A stretch of DNA of 64,000 nucleotides from Branchiostoma belcheri (GCF_001625305.1 NW_017803854.1:2471299-2535298); one strand, 5' to 3'; shown: positions 40,001 to 50,194, numbered from the stretch's first letter. Notes: generated by a model not told the origin, from the sequence alone. Translations and numbers: made by a program.

Positions 40001-43000
40001 GGTCTTCTACAACTATTATGCTAACAAACAAGAGGATGCTTGCTTACTTGCTTAAGGCTGTCCTTCGGTTTCGAAGATGACGTCCCTCATTGTTGACTCT
40101 CTGTCTCTCTCACTCGGTGTGTTCTTCGATGGCTGATTATGCCGATTCTAGCTGCTAAGACGCGGCCGCATATCTCGCAGATGTGCTGTCCCTGCTGCTG
40201 AGCCGGCATGTGTCTTCTTGCTCTGCTGGTCTCTGCCCTCTGGTTGTAGCTGGCTGTGTACGATTCGGTAGCTGTCGAGCATACCTGTCTCCAACTGTTT
40301 CTGTCAGCTGCTAGTCGTTCAAGACTTTGTGGCTCGATGCCACAGGACTTGAGGTTACTTTTCAAGTAGTCCTTGAACCTCTTGCGCTGGCCACCAGCGG
40401 TGCGTTTGCCCGTGGAAAGCTCACCGTACAGCATCTGCCTTGGTAGCCGGTTTTCAGGCATGCGGATCACATGACCTACCCATCAAACAAGAGGATACAA
40501 ATGAATTAACTCACGTACATGACATATCAGTTAGCTCTGAGGCTTAAAACATTGTTTGATATTATTTGTATCCAGTGAAGGTTAACTCCATCTAGAATGT
40601 ACTATTAATTGATATTGTAGGGTGTCGTAAGGAGAGACTATAGAAGAGGTCCGTACTCTGTGGCTGCCTGCTAGAACTGTCTCCTCAGACACTGTCGTCA
40701 CATCTGGCGTCAATTACTAAAGTGACCAATAAAGGACAGGGACCCTGTGTCCCTGAGATCAGTCTGGCCCAAGCCGTGGTCTAGTATGGTCATCTCTATA
40801 GCAGCATCCAGCAATATAATTGAATGAGGTCCTGTCCTTGGTACTGAATGACACACCTACAAGACTGATGTCAAAAAGGCTTCTCTTAATCATCTCACTG
40901 AGTGTACCAAGTATTTCCACCTCTTGCAGCTGTTGGCAGCATCAACAATAGCTGTAGGTGCACATTAAAAAACACTCTCTCTATTCCCTGCTCATTATTT
41001 TCTAGCACTCATGGGTTTATGTGGTGTTTTTTCTTCCGCCCAGGCTAAGGGGCGCAGCAAGCTGAAGCGGCGTGATGTCATGACAGAGCCACCAGTGGCC
41101 AGCTCCGGGAGTTACATCAACTACCGCGAACGTTCTGAGCACTTCAAGGTATGTAAAAACCTGATCTGCAATGAGTAGTAGACCATCTTAAAGTCAGCCA
41201 AGTAGACATGTTAACATGATGTAAAAGTAGAACAAAAAGATGCTTTAAAAAAAAATTTGTTTCTTTTTTCTGAATTTGACAAAGTTGAAGGGCTTTAAAA
41301 TGTTCTGCCAGAATGTGCACAGCGGGTGTGTGGAGATTGGCATCACAGTCAATTTTGTTTTAACTTTGATTTGATTATATGGATGACATCCGCGTGCATG
41401 AATTTTCGGCCGTTTCCAAAAAAAAAAGTTTTCAACCATACTGTAAATCGTACAAAACAGTTGCAAAATGAGCAAAAATATACCGTAAGTTACAAAAAAA
41501 TTATAAATAAAAACTATACCAATGTTGTAGAATGCCGGATGCCAAAATCAAACGAAAAAAGACGAAATTGTAAAGAAATGAACTTGAAGACTAGATTATT
41601 CGCCAAACCATATTCTGTCCCATTTGTTCAACCCTCATCCTCATGACCATGTAGATTTCATAATGAAAACAACTATTTTTTTTTGCAAAACTTTTTTTTA
41701 TTCGCACGCGCGCATCAGTTTTGGGGTTCTCGGAGGATGTCATCCATATAATCAAATCAACATGGCCTTACAGTGTACTGTTGTCTCGTTTACTGTATGA
41801 TTCTGTATGGCTCAATCTAGGCCACACTACCTATATGATTGTCTTAAAGATTTTTATGGATTTCCTTTCGCAGGTCGCTCCTGGTGAATACATCGTTCTC
41901 CCCACGACCTTCAACCCCAACGAAGAAGGTGAATTCATCCTGAGGGTCTTCACTGAGAAGGAAGCATCAGCCGAGTACGTCTTATTTCATTTCCTCAAAC
42001 TTGTGATACAATCTTAGTTAATGTGATTAATTGATACAGGTGTTATGGCCCGTGTGATAATTAGCCGTTTCATACGGGGTTCTAATGGTTGTCACACGGG
42101 CTTCCAAAATTTCTATACATTTATTTGTACGCATTTTGCGTGCTTTGCTGTTGAAAATTCAAATACCACTGATTCGGAAGTTGTAATTGATGTTGCTATA
42201 ATCATTTGATAAGAGAAGAGATACATTAATTTTGTTTACTGCTATTGCTCATTGTTGCTTTACATTGTTAATTCATTTAGTCTTAGGCTGCATAACTGCA
42301 AACAAAACTGTAGATTAAAGCAATTTGCTAACTGTTATTAGAACTAGAATGCATTTTAATTTCAGCTGTGTATTTGTGCTCTACTAGCAAATTAGATTTT
42401 GTGCTCTCTAGCATTTTGCTTAAAAGCAATCATTGTTTAATGCTTGTTAGTTGACCCATAGGTGCTAAAAGATTCCTATACTGCTGTTTTTTATTCACAT
42501 TGCTTGACAGTTGCAAACTTAATGTATTCATCTCCTTTTAGAAGCTGACCTGCTGGCACTGGCACATTACTACTGGCAAATCATCATTGCCTCATGTTGC
42601 TATAACTATCATTATTGTTGCACACTTACACATGCTTTCTTTTGAAACTCACTATACACAATATTCTTTTCTTCGCCTTTGTTTTCAATTCAGAGCTTTG
42701 GTATGTTGTGTTGTGGTGCGTAGTGGTGTAACATTCGTGCAAGGCAATGGCTAACGGTAAACTTCTAGATCTTGTGCTGTCAACATACGGCAATTGTTAA
42801 ATATTAGAATATAATGCTTTTTTCAATTACATGTACATGTAATTCATGGTATTGTATAGTACTTGACAAGTGTAATGTTTGCACCATGTTAAAAAATCAT
42901 TTTCCACTCTGTATTATATGTCGAGTATGTTGACAGCACTTTTGAAGAGAAAAGTGCTTTTAGCTAGTAGTAGTATATTATCTTTTCAAATTTATGCTTC

Positions 43001-46000
43001 CAGTAGTCTTTCCCTAATGAGTCACTTTTTGCTTCATCCTCACTCATTCTGCCTAATCTCTTTACTCATGCATACCTCCTGACAATGGTTGGCCTGCATG
43101 CTTTGGTCTGGACATGGTTAATATACCGCAATTTTTCGTTGTATAATCTGAATATCGTCAGACTCTATTTTTGCCAAAATACCGCTTGAGTTAGTTGTTT
43201 TATTTAATTTTTTTCTTGTCAGATCCTATTGTTTATCATGACATAGTGACATTAGTAAATTGAGTGCTATGTCATATATGATCATGAATTGCACAGCAAA
43301 ACTTGTAATCGTCAGAAGTTGGGGAAGAGTCATGTTAGCGGATCAGAGAAAACATTACTGTTATTTTAAACAATGTACCTGAGTAATGTGTATGCTCTGA
43401 GTTGTTAATCTACTGTTGTCATTCTTAAGACATTTTTGTGATTTTTTTTCGTCATGACTTTAACCTGACTTTCAATGAATAAAAAGAATTGAAAGGTTGA
43501 TTGGCAAAAAATGCCACATCTCATCATGATGACCATTTTTCCACGTTTGACTAAATGAAAGAAAACATTTACATCATCACTGGTACCACAAAACCCATCA
43601 GTGTCAGGTGGTCCTCTTCTCTCTTACCTCACCTCCTTAACTGACGATCCTACGCCGTTCTCTTCCAGTGAAATCGATGAAGGAGACGCAATCATCAAGC
43701 AGGACAAGCCCAAACCGGTAAAAAACAAACATAAAAAAACACACACAGGTCTCAGAACCGGGCGCACCCCTCCCATGTACACAGTGTTGAGATGTATCGC
43801 TTGACCAAACTGTTTTGTTTCTCTTTGTTTTCTCTCTCTCGTTTGGCACAAATGCACCATGCAGAGAGCAGGAAGATGACGACAAGATTGTCAAACAGGA
43901 CAAGCCCAAACCGGTAACACGACGAGTTATGATAAGAAAGAATCCAAACTTTTCTTTCACATAGGACAATACTTACTAAAAAGTACAATCTTCTACTAAC
44001 GATTCCATGTTCTTGATTAAATTCAATGAACACTAATTAGGCTTGTGTATAATTAGGAATAATAAAGTAATTGATTAGCAATACACACTTTCACACTAAC
44101 TACTAAAAAATTCAATCACTATGATATCTTTCCTACTATCCCTATCTCTATGGATCAAATCCAATTAACACTAATTAGGCTTGTTTATGATTATGCATGC
44201 ATAAAGAAATTAATGACACACTTTCACATGATAACCTCACAGCACATCATTGTGAACTGTGCAAGTGGCACCTGGTGCATGATAATCGAAAGCTGCAATT
44301 TTTTTAAGTTTGAATGTTTTAAGTGAATGTTTGAAGTGATGTTTCATCAAAGGCTATGTAACAAAATGAATGACAAATGCTTTTGGTGTTAACCAGTGCA
44401 TGAACTAAGTTTGAAAGCAGAATATTAACGCACCCTTGACAAGTATTTGACATTTATGAATTTCTAAACAAATACGCTGCAACATGTGCACATCGACTAA
44501 TGAAATAACTCATCTCAGAGCACATTTGAGTGTCTGTTTAATGTTCTCTATTTCACTCAATGACAAAGACTGAACAGTTACAGAAATCTTTCTGACATTT
44601 CTAATAATGTCCATATTGCAATCACAACTGTACAGTGTCCTGTTGTTCCCATCCGAAATATGCCACTCCTTATTTTCAAATGATTGAAATGCTGAATTCC
44701 TGTGAGCATTTTCAAGTGCCACTCATGGTTTTTGAATCCACATCTTTACACTATTACTATATCAATAAAGGAATTGTAGAATGTGTGATAAGACCATCAC
44801 ATAATTTGGGTTAAGGGTCATTGTATGGATCTTTTGACTAATCTTTTTTATCTGAGTGTGTGTAATCTATTGTGATTTTCCTGTAACGATTTGTTCTATG
44901 TATTTCCACAATGTCATATATTATACATATTAATTATTATCATATGTAATTATCTTCAAGTTAATTACTTATATACATAATCTTTGACTCTGATGTTGGT
45001 GAAAAACATAATTTGTATGAAATTCGATCATAGCTCATTCGATACCCAGGAAGAAGCAAAAGATACAGAGAAACAAATGGTATAATGACCAACAATATTC
45101 AGTAGCAAGAAGTCGTCATTATTCAACTTTATGTTGTAATGTTCATCTGTCTATGAATCTGACCGTTCCATCATCAGCCTAAGGAAGAGTGGAGTGACGA
45201 GAAGAAGGACAAGTTCCGTGCGTTCTTCGAGATGGTTGCTGGCCTCTCTGGTGATGACGAGGTATGACGTGTTAAGGTTTTAAAAAACTAGCCTGGTTAC
45301 CAATAGCTACCGAGTCCTACATCCTCTATTTGCGGAGAGGATGTAGGACTCAGCAGCTATAATAGGTTTAGTAGCCAGGCTATTAAAAAACACCAATATG
45401 TTGGGGTACAACTGTTAAACCATTGGCAACTTACAGCGGCTGTCTTCATTATGTACTGGGCCTTACTGTGTCATAAACTTGAATGGGCATAATACCCATG
45501 AAGGGCTTTGTACAGTATTGTTCAGATGTAGATGTAGATGTAACTCCTGCGCTTCTTGATAATCACCTGATTTCTCCATACAGGAGGTGCCTGCTATTGA
45601 TCCATTTGAGCTGAAGAGTCTCTTTGACTGCATCTTCAAAGGTATTTCTTGAAGGAGCTCTGCTATGACTGTAAACGTAAAGAAATTATCAGATTACACT
45701 GTATTTAATGTTATATAGCCCTTAATTGATAGAAAATAGATGGCAAGTGTAAATTTATATTTCACATAACCTTAAATGATTATTAATTTAGGTCATAGGT
45801 CATTGAATCGTATGCTCTTTACGATCAACATTATGATGCATGCGATTTTGATTAAAAGTTATGTTTGTCACAAAATATGCTGTATGATTGACTGTGTTCA
45901 GGCCACTCACTATCGGTTTAATGTTAACGAAAAATATTTATCAATGCTTTTTTTCCTTCCAGACCCCAGCCTGACCATTGACCTGTGCAAGGATGTCATC

Positions 46001-49000
46001 CAGATGTTTGACGTATCCTTATCTGTGTGCAAGTCACAAAATTAGTGTATCAATAATGTATATTTATTTTATTATTTTTATTTTATTCTTTGCTTCAGGC
46101 CAGAGGCCCATATAGAAACAGGGACAATACAAAAACAAGTACAGATACACAAATCACATACAGATATCTAAAGAATGCTGCATCACATACAGATATCTAA
46201 AGAATGCTGCCAGTAGAGGCTCCTTGTAAACACGTCCGAATGACAAAGCGTGTGCACAATACTATTTCTCGACGCGAGAAGGCGCTTAGCAAATGAATAA
46301 GTTTGCAAGTATAGTTTGCATGAATAAGAAACACTCTCACAAGACAATATTAATCATATTACAGATGAAGAGTCTGAATCCTTTAGTGAGCAAAAGTGAT
46401 AGTCATATCAGGGATCCTGCTTGGTACTAGTCGTTTGTTGGTTTTGTTTCCTGGGAGGGTGTTCCTTGACTCTCCTCCAGGCGGATGGTTCAGGAAAGAT
46501 CGAGTATGAAGAGTTTGATGACATGTGGGACACTGTGGAACCCTGGCTGGTAATTGGTCTTAAGTGCTCTAATTTTAGCAGTTTTGTTAAATATAAAAAA
46601 CCTGGTGTAATGTGTTTAAATCATTAAGTGACATTTCTTTCTTGTGTAATGGTATGTGATTTTCATTGTACTCAAAACGTGTTGAAACAAATCATTAGTG
46701 ACATTTACCACATGTAATGTTAGATATAAGATTCAAATGTACTTTACAGATGAGGTAAAGTTTGAAGTGTAGCAGTTTAATTGCACGAATCTTACATCTA
46801 ACTGTCTTACTTTTCCCCAGTCTGCCTTCAAGAACAGTGACTATGACAAGAGTGGGAAGCTGAGTGTGTACGAGCTGCAGGAAGCTCTGGAGGATATTGT
46901 CGGTATGACACTCTCAATCATTGTGGCAAACTTAAAAGCGTTGAAGCTTATGTTTCCATGCAATAAGGGATATTTTTCCTAGATATTCGAGAGCTACATT
47001 ATATATCGAAGTGTTGTCAATATTATGATATGGTACATGTATCTTTTTGAATTATCAATATGAATAGTGATATGAGTTCACACTAGAATTGATACTGTGA
47101 TAGTTAATATATTTTGTTACATGTATGTCATTATTGTTGTGCCTGTCATAACTTTCTTCCACAAAGGTATGCTTTAGATGATTTCCTGTCTTGATTTTAC
47201 GTGTTTCAGTAATGTTACAACTTCATGGCAACAATTTGTTCTTCTGTACGTTATATCTTTTATCATCACACCATATCTTGCTCTATGCTGCTGTACACTA
47301 TACAACATGTAGAACAGTGGGATGATGATTTTTGCTGAGTGTAACAGTAATGTAATTGTAGTGTTTAACCTATCAGTACTTTTAGTTTTATGACTTGGTA
47401 GATAGATCATTGACTAGAAATGTTGAATGTTTTTTTATGGTCGATTCGCGCTATCAATGATTTTATTTCAGACAGACAACAGATATGTTGCTAATCTAAC
47501 ATTAATTCCCTTTGTGCTAATTAGCCTCAACTTTTTGTTGTCATCTTCAACAGTTTATTTGTGTCTTCTTTACTCTTGTGCATACATCAAGTGTTACTTA
47601 CCTCAACTCTCATCTAATAATTATTATAAATTAGTCAAGTGTTGGGTTACCACAGATGATGGGACAACGAGTTCCCTCCATACTTTATGGTTTTCTGTTC
47701 CTCTTAATGTTTCATATTTGTGTCATGCGGGTCCATTCCCTGATCTCTTCTACCCATCTTTTCTGTTGCCTACCTCTATCTCTCTCTTCCTCAATTTTGT
47801 CACAAGTGTTAACATGTCGACAGCTGGCCATGTGTGTTACATGGAGTGACACCTGTACTAACCATACACATGAGACATTTAACTGCTTTCCGCCATGTAT
47901 TCAGGTTTCTACATCCCCAAGCGCTTGCTGTGCAAGCTTGCATTCCGCTACGTTGACGAAGACGGACACGTCAGCGGTGGTAACTTCCTGAGGATTGCCA
48001 TGCGGCTCCACTGGCTGTGGAGTAAGTGCCAAAGTAGTTAGTGGGGGGAGGGAGGGTGTCCAGAACACATCCACAGAATATACTGCACCTGCGCGAAACC
48101 TGGATGTTCTGTCGATGTTGCACCAGAATTTTTCCAGTTGCAGATTGTAGCTTTTCCAACATAACATGTGAAAACAGGTTGTCATCATTAAATATGGAAA
48201 TACGACCATAAACAAGACGTAATCTGATGAGGTGCTATGGGCAATACATTACAGGTTTCGCACAGGCGCAGTACGTTCGGCCAATGTGCTGGGGTGGCCC
48301 TGCATGACCATCATGGCAGCTGTCAATCAGTGATTCAAAACTTGACTGACAGTTCGTCATGAGGGTCTAAAAGCAGTAGGGCCGTTTCACGCTCCCGGTA
48401 TCTTATACTAGTTAACGAGTCACGAGAGTTTTGCTAACATTACACGTTGGTGCTGCCCTGCATGACCAACAATGGCAGCTGTCAATCAGCAATTCAAAAC
48501 TTGATTGACAGTTTGTCGTGATGGTCTCAAAGCATCAGGGTGAACGCAATTGCGGTACGTTAGCGTTAACGTGTTAACAGTTAGAAAAAGTTTTGCTAAC
48601 GTTCCACGGCGCCGCAGGTTTCACCATCCCTAAGAAGCTGCTGTGTCAGCTCGCTCGCCGTTACGTTGACGAGGAAGGTTGTATCAGCGGCGGAGACTTC
48701 CTGCGTATTGCCATCCGCCTGACCAACCTGTGGAGTGAGTTATAATGGACAGAGCAGTCAGGCATACGGTGGCTTTGAGGGCATTTAGCAATTACACCTA
48801 GGAGCCGACCTTATTTAGACTGCATGTTATGCCTCACATTTGTACTAAGCTGGGCAAATTTGAGGCTGCGCTTTTTTCAGTTTTGGTTTATAAATTATTA
48901 TTTCAGACCTGAGCTAGTAGGTGTTCATAGATTTGGGGTTGGTGCATCATAGTTACACATTTAGGTATAGACGCTGGTTTGCAAGAAAGGTGCATGTACT

Positions 49001-50194
49001 TGTACCAGCTGAAAAGGATATACTTTTCATCAAGAAATCTATCAGAAACCTAGGTCAGGTTATTTAAGTTTAGAATTTGCTACTTAATGCACTGCAAAGC
49101 CAAAGAAAGCTAAGGGACTTAATAATATATTGCTTGGAGTTTAAGGCAAATGACTTATGCTTAGGCTAGCATTGGTGTAGCATTAAGCTGCGGGTATCGT
49201 GCTGTTTTGGATACAACCCTGGTGATTATGAGTATGGAAAGACATTTTTGAGTTAGATTAATAATTCAATTAATTTTTCAAATTCTTGATGAACATATAG
49301 TTTAGCATGATGGCTATTGAGGAGCACAATGCTTTTGTCTGTATGTTTTAGTATTCTAAATTTCTAATTGTAATTATAGTAATGTTTGGTTTTAGAATGG
49401 ATTAGATTTTTAAAGATTCAAGTTTTTTCCATACCTGAAGTAGGCAGTGTTATTTGGTATCCAACATGAAGCAGAGTTCATGTCTGAGGTTGTTTATTCA
49501 TTTGTTTAATTATCTACTTTCCAATAGATCAACAAGGAGGAGATGCCGAGGATGATGGTGGCGGTGGCTTTGCCCTGAACATGGTACGACACCTTACTTT
49601 TGATTTATGTTTACCGAAGGAAAACATCCTGTTTTTGCTCAGTTTCTTCTTCTTCTCCAAACAGTGACCACTGGCCTGGTCAATGACCTGAACCAGACCA
49701 TGACCTGTCACCATGGTAGCTGGTGTCGGGTTACATGATGTTGCAATTTTATAGTAGGAGGGATTTAGACTCCCGTCATCATATTGTATGTGACCATATG
49801 ACCATATGCGAAGATAAACATCATTTGGTTTGCAAATGTTACTTTTCTAGTTTTTGATTTTGTTTACCTTCACAGAAGGAAACATATTGTTTTCATTTTC
49901 TTCTTCCTCTTCTTCAAACAAATAAAGTGAATGACCTGGGCCAGACGTCTGTCACTAATACTCACTATGGTAACTGGTGTTGTAGCATAATGTAACCTGT
50001 CCTACTACATAATGTAACCCAACATGCAATAATTCAACTCTGAGTCTGACATCCTGTTAATACAATGTATGTTTGCACTCAGTCATGGGAGTTATATTTG
50101 GAGAAGACATATTGATAGATACTAAAATGTGTCAATCTTCTTTTTTTTTCTCCAGGGTGGACAGATGGGAGGACTGCTTGGCATGTTCATGTGA
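21488..50194 (+). CDS. calpain B: classical calpain with two duplicated exon pairs
   Basis: Calcium-dependent cysteine protease, tandem paralogue of calpain A. Exons: 21488-21661, 35072-35147, 35446-35581, 35978-36109, 36622-36802, 37572-37652, 37980-38053, 38438-38515, 38855-39021, 39769-39935, 41044-41148, 41874-41974, 43669-43717 (or 43865-43913), 45178-45261, 45584-45641, 45963-46012, 46481-46549, 46821-46902, 47905-48021 (or 48618-48734), 49528-49583, 50156-50194. With one exon of each pair this gives 2076 nt (691 aa) in frame. Triad: Cys86 (GDCW), His251 (HAYSITG), Asn271 (RNPWG). The C2-like domain has an acidic DADDGDDDD loop and [14 protein letters not shown]; the linker is rich in D, K and P. 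EF loops include [12 protein letters not shown] and [13 protein letters not shown], and the C-terminus is GGLLGMFM. A further intron splits the segment that is one 206-nt exon in calpain A into 105 and 101 nt. ATG chosen as first in frame, matching the paralogue. Confidence 0.92.
26845..27002. mobile_element. hAT-like MITE with 8-bp target duplication
   Basis: Flanked by GCTAGATA at 26837-26844 and 27003-27010. Contains 'actctccaagcagaggttt' and ends with the reverse complement 'aaacctctgcttggagagta'. A second nested inverted repeat pairs 'actgaatttttttcccacc' with its complement around the first end motif, so the left end is rearranged. An 8-bp target duplication is typical of hAT elements. 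Confidence 0.75.
28216..28375. mobile_element. hAT-like MITE, same family
   Basis: Left end 'taatctccaagcagatc', right end 'gaacctctgcttggagagta', about 160 bp, no coding capacity. The target duplication is not clear here. Confidence 0.65.
28941..28966. repeat. perfect 26-bp palindrome
   Basis: 'caaggagctttca' followed directly by its exact reverse complement, in calpain B intron 1. Confidence 0.8.
29051..29169 (+). pseudogene. EF-hand-like (calmodulin-like) coding fragment
   Basis: Translates as [18 protein letters not shown], then runs to a stop at 29167. GxISAAELR matches the end of a calmodulin-type EF loop and its exit helix, but the loop is short of acidic ligands. There is only a weak acceptor ('ataaag') and no partner exon nearby. 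It may be a decayed exon or chance. Confidence 0.3.
29209..29399. mobile_element. long palindromic MITE
   Basis: Ends 'tagtctccaccagacttctt' and its reverse complement 'aagaagtctggtggagacta'. The inner arms also pair: 'gcggggtgaataaat' with 'atttattcaccctgc', and 'gaagctccatttcccc' with 'gggaaatggagcttc'. The whole element can fold into one long hairpin. It lies directly beyond the 3' end of the antisense gene. Confidence 0.85.
29428..30341 (-). pseudogene. antisense gene of unknown function with in-frame TAG
   Basis: Nested on the minus strand in calpain B intron 1. Exon 1 is 30341-30281 (donor cttcg|gtaacc) and exon 2 starts at 30008 after a strong pyrimidine-rich acceptor ending 'ccatctcag'. 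The phases join to read [15 protein letters not shown]. Exon 2 probably ends at 29865 or 29868 and exon 3 starts at 29735, giving [17 protein letters not shown]; the removed piece contains half a MITE. A TAG at 29617-29619 ends the frame after about 107 aa, but the same frame stays open for 62 more codons ([28 protein letters not shown], an acidic end) to TAA at 29428. The protein is rich in P, Y, M, A and D with no domain I recognise. The upstream frame is also open, so more 5' exons may exist. It could be a gene with a nonsense allele, a recent pseudogene, or readthrough. Confidence 0.5.
30108..30176 (+). repeat. (GCAC)n(CA)n microsatellite
   Basis: GCAC/CGCA units running into about 45 bp of pure CA, within intron 1 of the antisense gene. 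Confidence 0.95.
30620..30737. mobile_element. near-perfect 118-bp palindrome (MITE)
   Basis: The module 'agttaggaaacaactt' and its reverse complement alternate four times. The outermost arms are 'cttattatcagagttagg' and 'cctaactctgataataag'. The centre is 'ggaaaggaaag'. Confidence 0.85.
33198..33407. mobile_element. hAT-like MITE with near-perfect 8-bp target duplication
   Basis: Left end 'tactctccaagcagaggttg', right end 'cttggagagta'. The flanks are TATTAAGG (33190-33197) and TATTTAGG (33408-33415), 7 of 8 matching. The right arm has a small insertion ('cttgtcttgg'). Solo ends of the family occur at 29790, 32446 and 33654. Confidence 0.75.
33994..34050 (+). repeat. (TG)n microsatellite
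   Basis: About 57 bp of pure TG in calpain B intron 1. Confidence 0.95.
34890..35003 (+). repeat. SINE-like repeat, plus orientation
   Basis: Near the 3' end of calpain B intron 1, about 70 bp before exon 2. Same 'gatgaagatgacagacggtc' core and 'gatcattcaccaaccc' end as 15935-16055. A partial relative of the end motif is at 55180-55250. Confidence 0.65.
36901..37140 (+). repeat. two tandem copies of the calpain B exon 5 tail
   Basis: 36901-36964 and 37077-37140 each repeat the last 64 nt of exon 5 (encoding [16 protein letters not shown] then CSGIK) with a donor 'caag|gtaaag'. Each is preceded by 'gagttatcag', which could serve as an acceptor. Unit spacing is about 176 bp and includes intronic 'gggagggaggg'. 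A 64-nt exon would shift the frame, so they are decayed duplicates or poison exons. Confidence 0.85.
38350..38382. repeat. short hairpin in calpain B intron 7
   Basis: 'agccagcctgaaa' and its exact reverse complement, separated by 4 to 5 nt. Confidence 0.7.
40038..40483 (-). mobile_element. 5'-truncated LINE fragment with 13-bp target duplication
   Basis: The flanks are CAAACAAGAGGAT at 40025-40037 and 40484-40496. On the minus strand it encodes the end of a retrotransposon polyprotein: [29 protein letters not shown], then a zinc finger [21 protein letters not shown]. This tail is common in non-LTR retrotransposons of several animals. The 3' end is a short 'aagcaagtaagcaagc' tract instead of poly(A), as in CR1/L2-like clades. 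It lies in calpain B intron 10. Confidence 0.88.
40087..40470 (-). pseudogene. C-terminal end of a LINE ORF2 with C2H2 zinc finger
   Basis: An open frame of 127 codons, ending in a C2H2 finger (CxxC then HxxxH) followed by RVRETESQQ. Endonuclease and reverse transcriptase domains are missing, so it is a dead 5'-truncated copy. Confidence 0.8.
42049..42100 (+). other. intronic hairpin, 74 nt after calpain B exon 12
   Basis: Stem 'cccgtgtgataa' with 'ttgtcacacggg' (11 Watson-Crick pairs plus one G-U in RNA). It is homologous to the hairpin at 11184-11233, and both are followed by a gaaaattc(g/a)aatac motif (11296 and 42153). It stands upstream of the duplicated exons 13a and 13b. Confidence 0.75.
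43669..43717 (+). CDS. calpain B alternative exon 13a (linker)
   Basis: 49 nt, entering in phase 2 and leaving in phase 0: encodes [17 protein letters not shown]. Acceptor tcttccag, donor gtaaaa. Same length, phase and C-terminal half as exon 13b, so exactly one of the two keeps the frame. Confidence 0.85.
43865..43913 (+). CDS. calpain B alternative exon 13b (linker)
   Basis: 49 nt: encodes [17 protein letters not shown] after acceptor 'accatgcag', donor gtaaca. It differs from 13a mainly in the acidic N-terminal half. The intervening 147-nt intron separates the two copies. Including both (98 nt) would shift the frame. Confidence 0.85.
45050..45079 (+). CDS. possible 30-nt microexon of calpain B
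   Basis: Bounded by 'gatacccag' and 'gtataa', phase 0 to 0, encoding [10 protein letters not shown]. It would extend the acidic linker by ten residues without changing frame. It fits the linker in composition, but the acceptor tract is weak and nothing else supports it. Confidence 0.4.
45288..45388. mobile_element. small palindromic MITE in calpain B intron after exon 14
   Basis: Ends 'tagcctggttacc' and 'gtagccaggcta'. Central hairpin pairs 'gagtcctacatcctct' with 'agaggatgtaggactc'. Starts about 26 bp after the exon. Confidence 0.8.
46013..46480 (+). other. U12-type intron in calpain B
   Basis: Donor GTATCCTTA; branch motif TTCCTTGAC at 46462-46470, about 10 nt before the AG. Same position and phase as the U12 intron of calpain A. 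Confidence 0.9.
46150..46210 (+). repeat. two-copy 28-29-bp tandem repeat inside the U12 intron
   Basis: 'atcacatacagatatctaaa' followed by 'gaatgctgc' occurs twice in a row. Confidence 0.8.
47905..48021 (+). CDS. calpain B alternative exon 19a (penta-EF domain)
   Basis: 117 nt, phase 1 to 1, encoding [18 protein letters not shown] then [17 protein letters not shown] and HWLW. It supplies the fourth EF-hand region. Same size and phase as 19b and as calpain A exon 20. Confidence 0.88.
48284..48607 (+). repeat. tandem ~170-bp intronic repeat between exons 19a and 19b
   Basis: Two copies share 'ccctgcatgacca', 'tggcagctgtcaatcag', 'attcaaaacttga' and 'agttttgctaac'. Each contains a hairpin 'ctgtcaatca' with 'tga(t/c)tgacag'. 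Confidence 0.8.
48618..48734 (+). CDS. calpain B alternative exon 19b (penta-EF domain)
   Basis: 117 nt, phase 1 to 1, encoding [18 protein letters not shown] then [17 protein letters not shown] and TNLW. Differences from 19a cluster in the entering helix, the loop (EDGH versus EEGC) and the exit (HW versus TN). Good acceptor 'gccgcag' and donor gtgagt. Confidence 0.88.
49590..50030 (+). repeat. dispersed repeat, two tandem copies
   Basis: Copies share 'tttgtttaccttcacagaag'-like starts, 'ttcttcttc', 'aatgacctg', 'ccagac', 'ctgtcac' and 'atggtaactggtgt'. A third copy is at 63700-63960. Both copies here are in the last but one intron region of calpain B. Confidence 0.6.
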
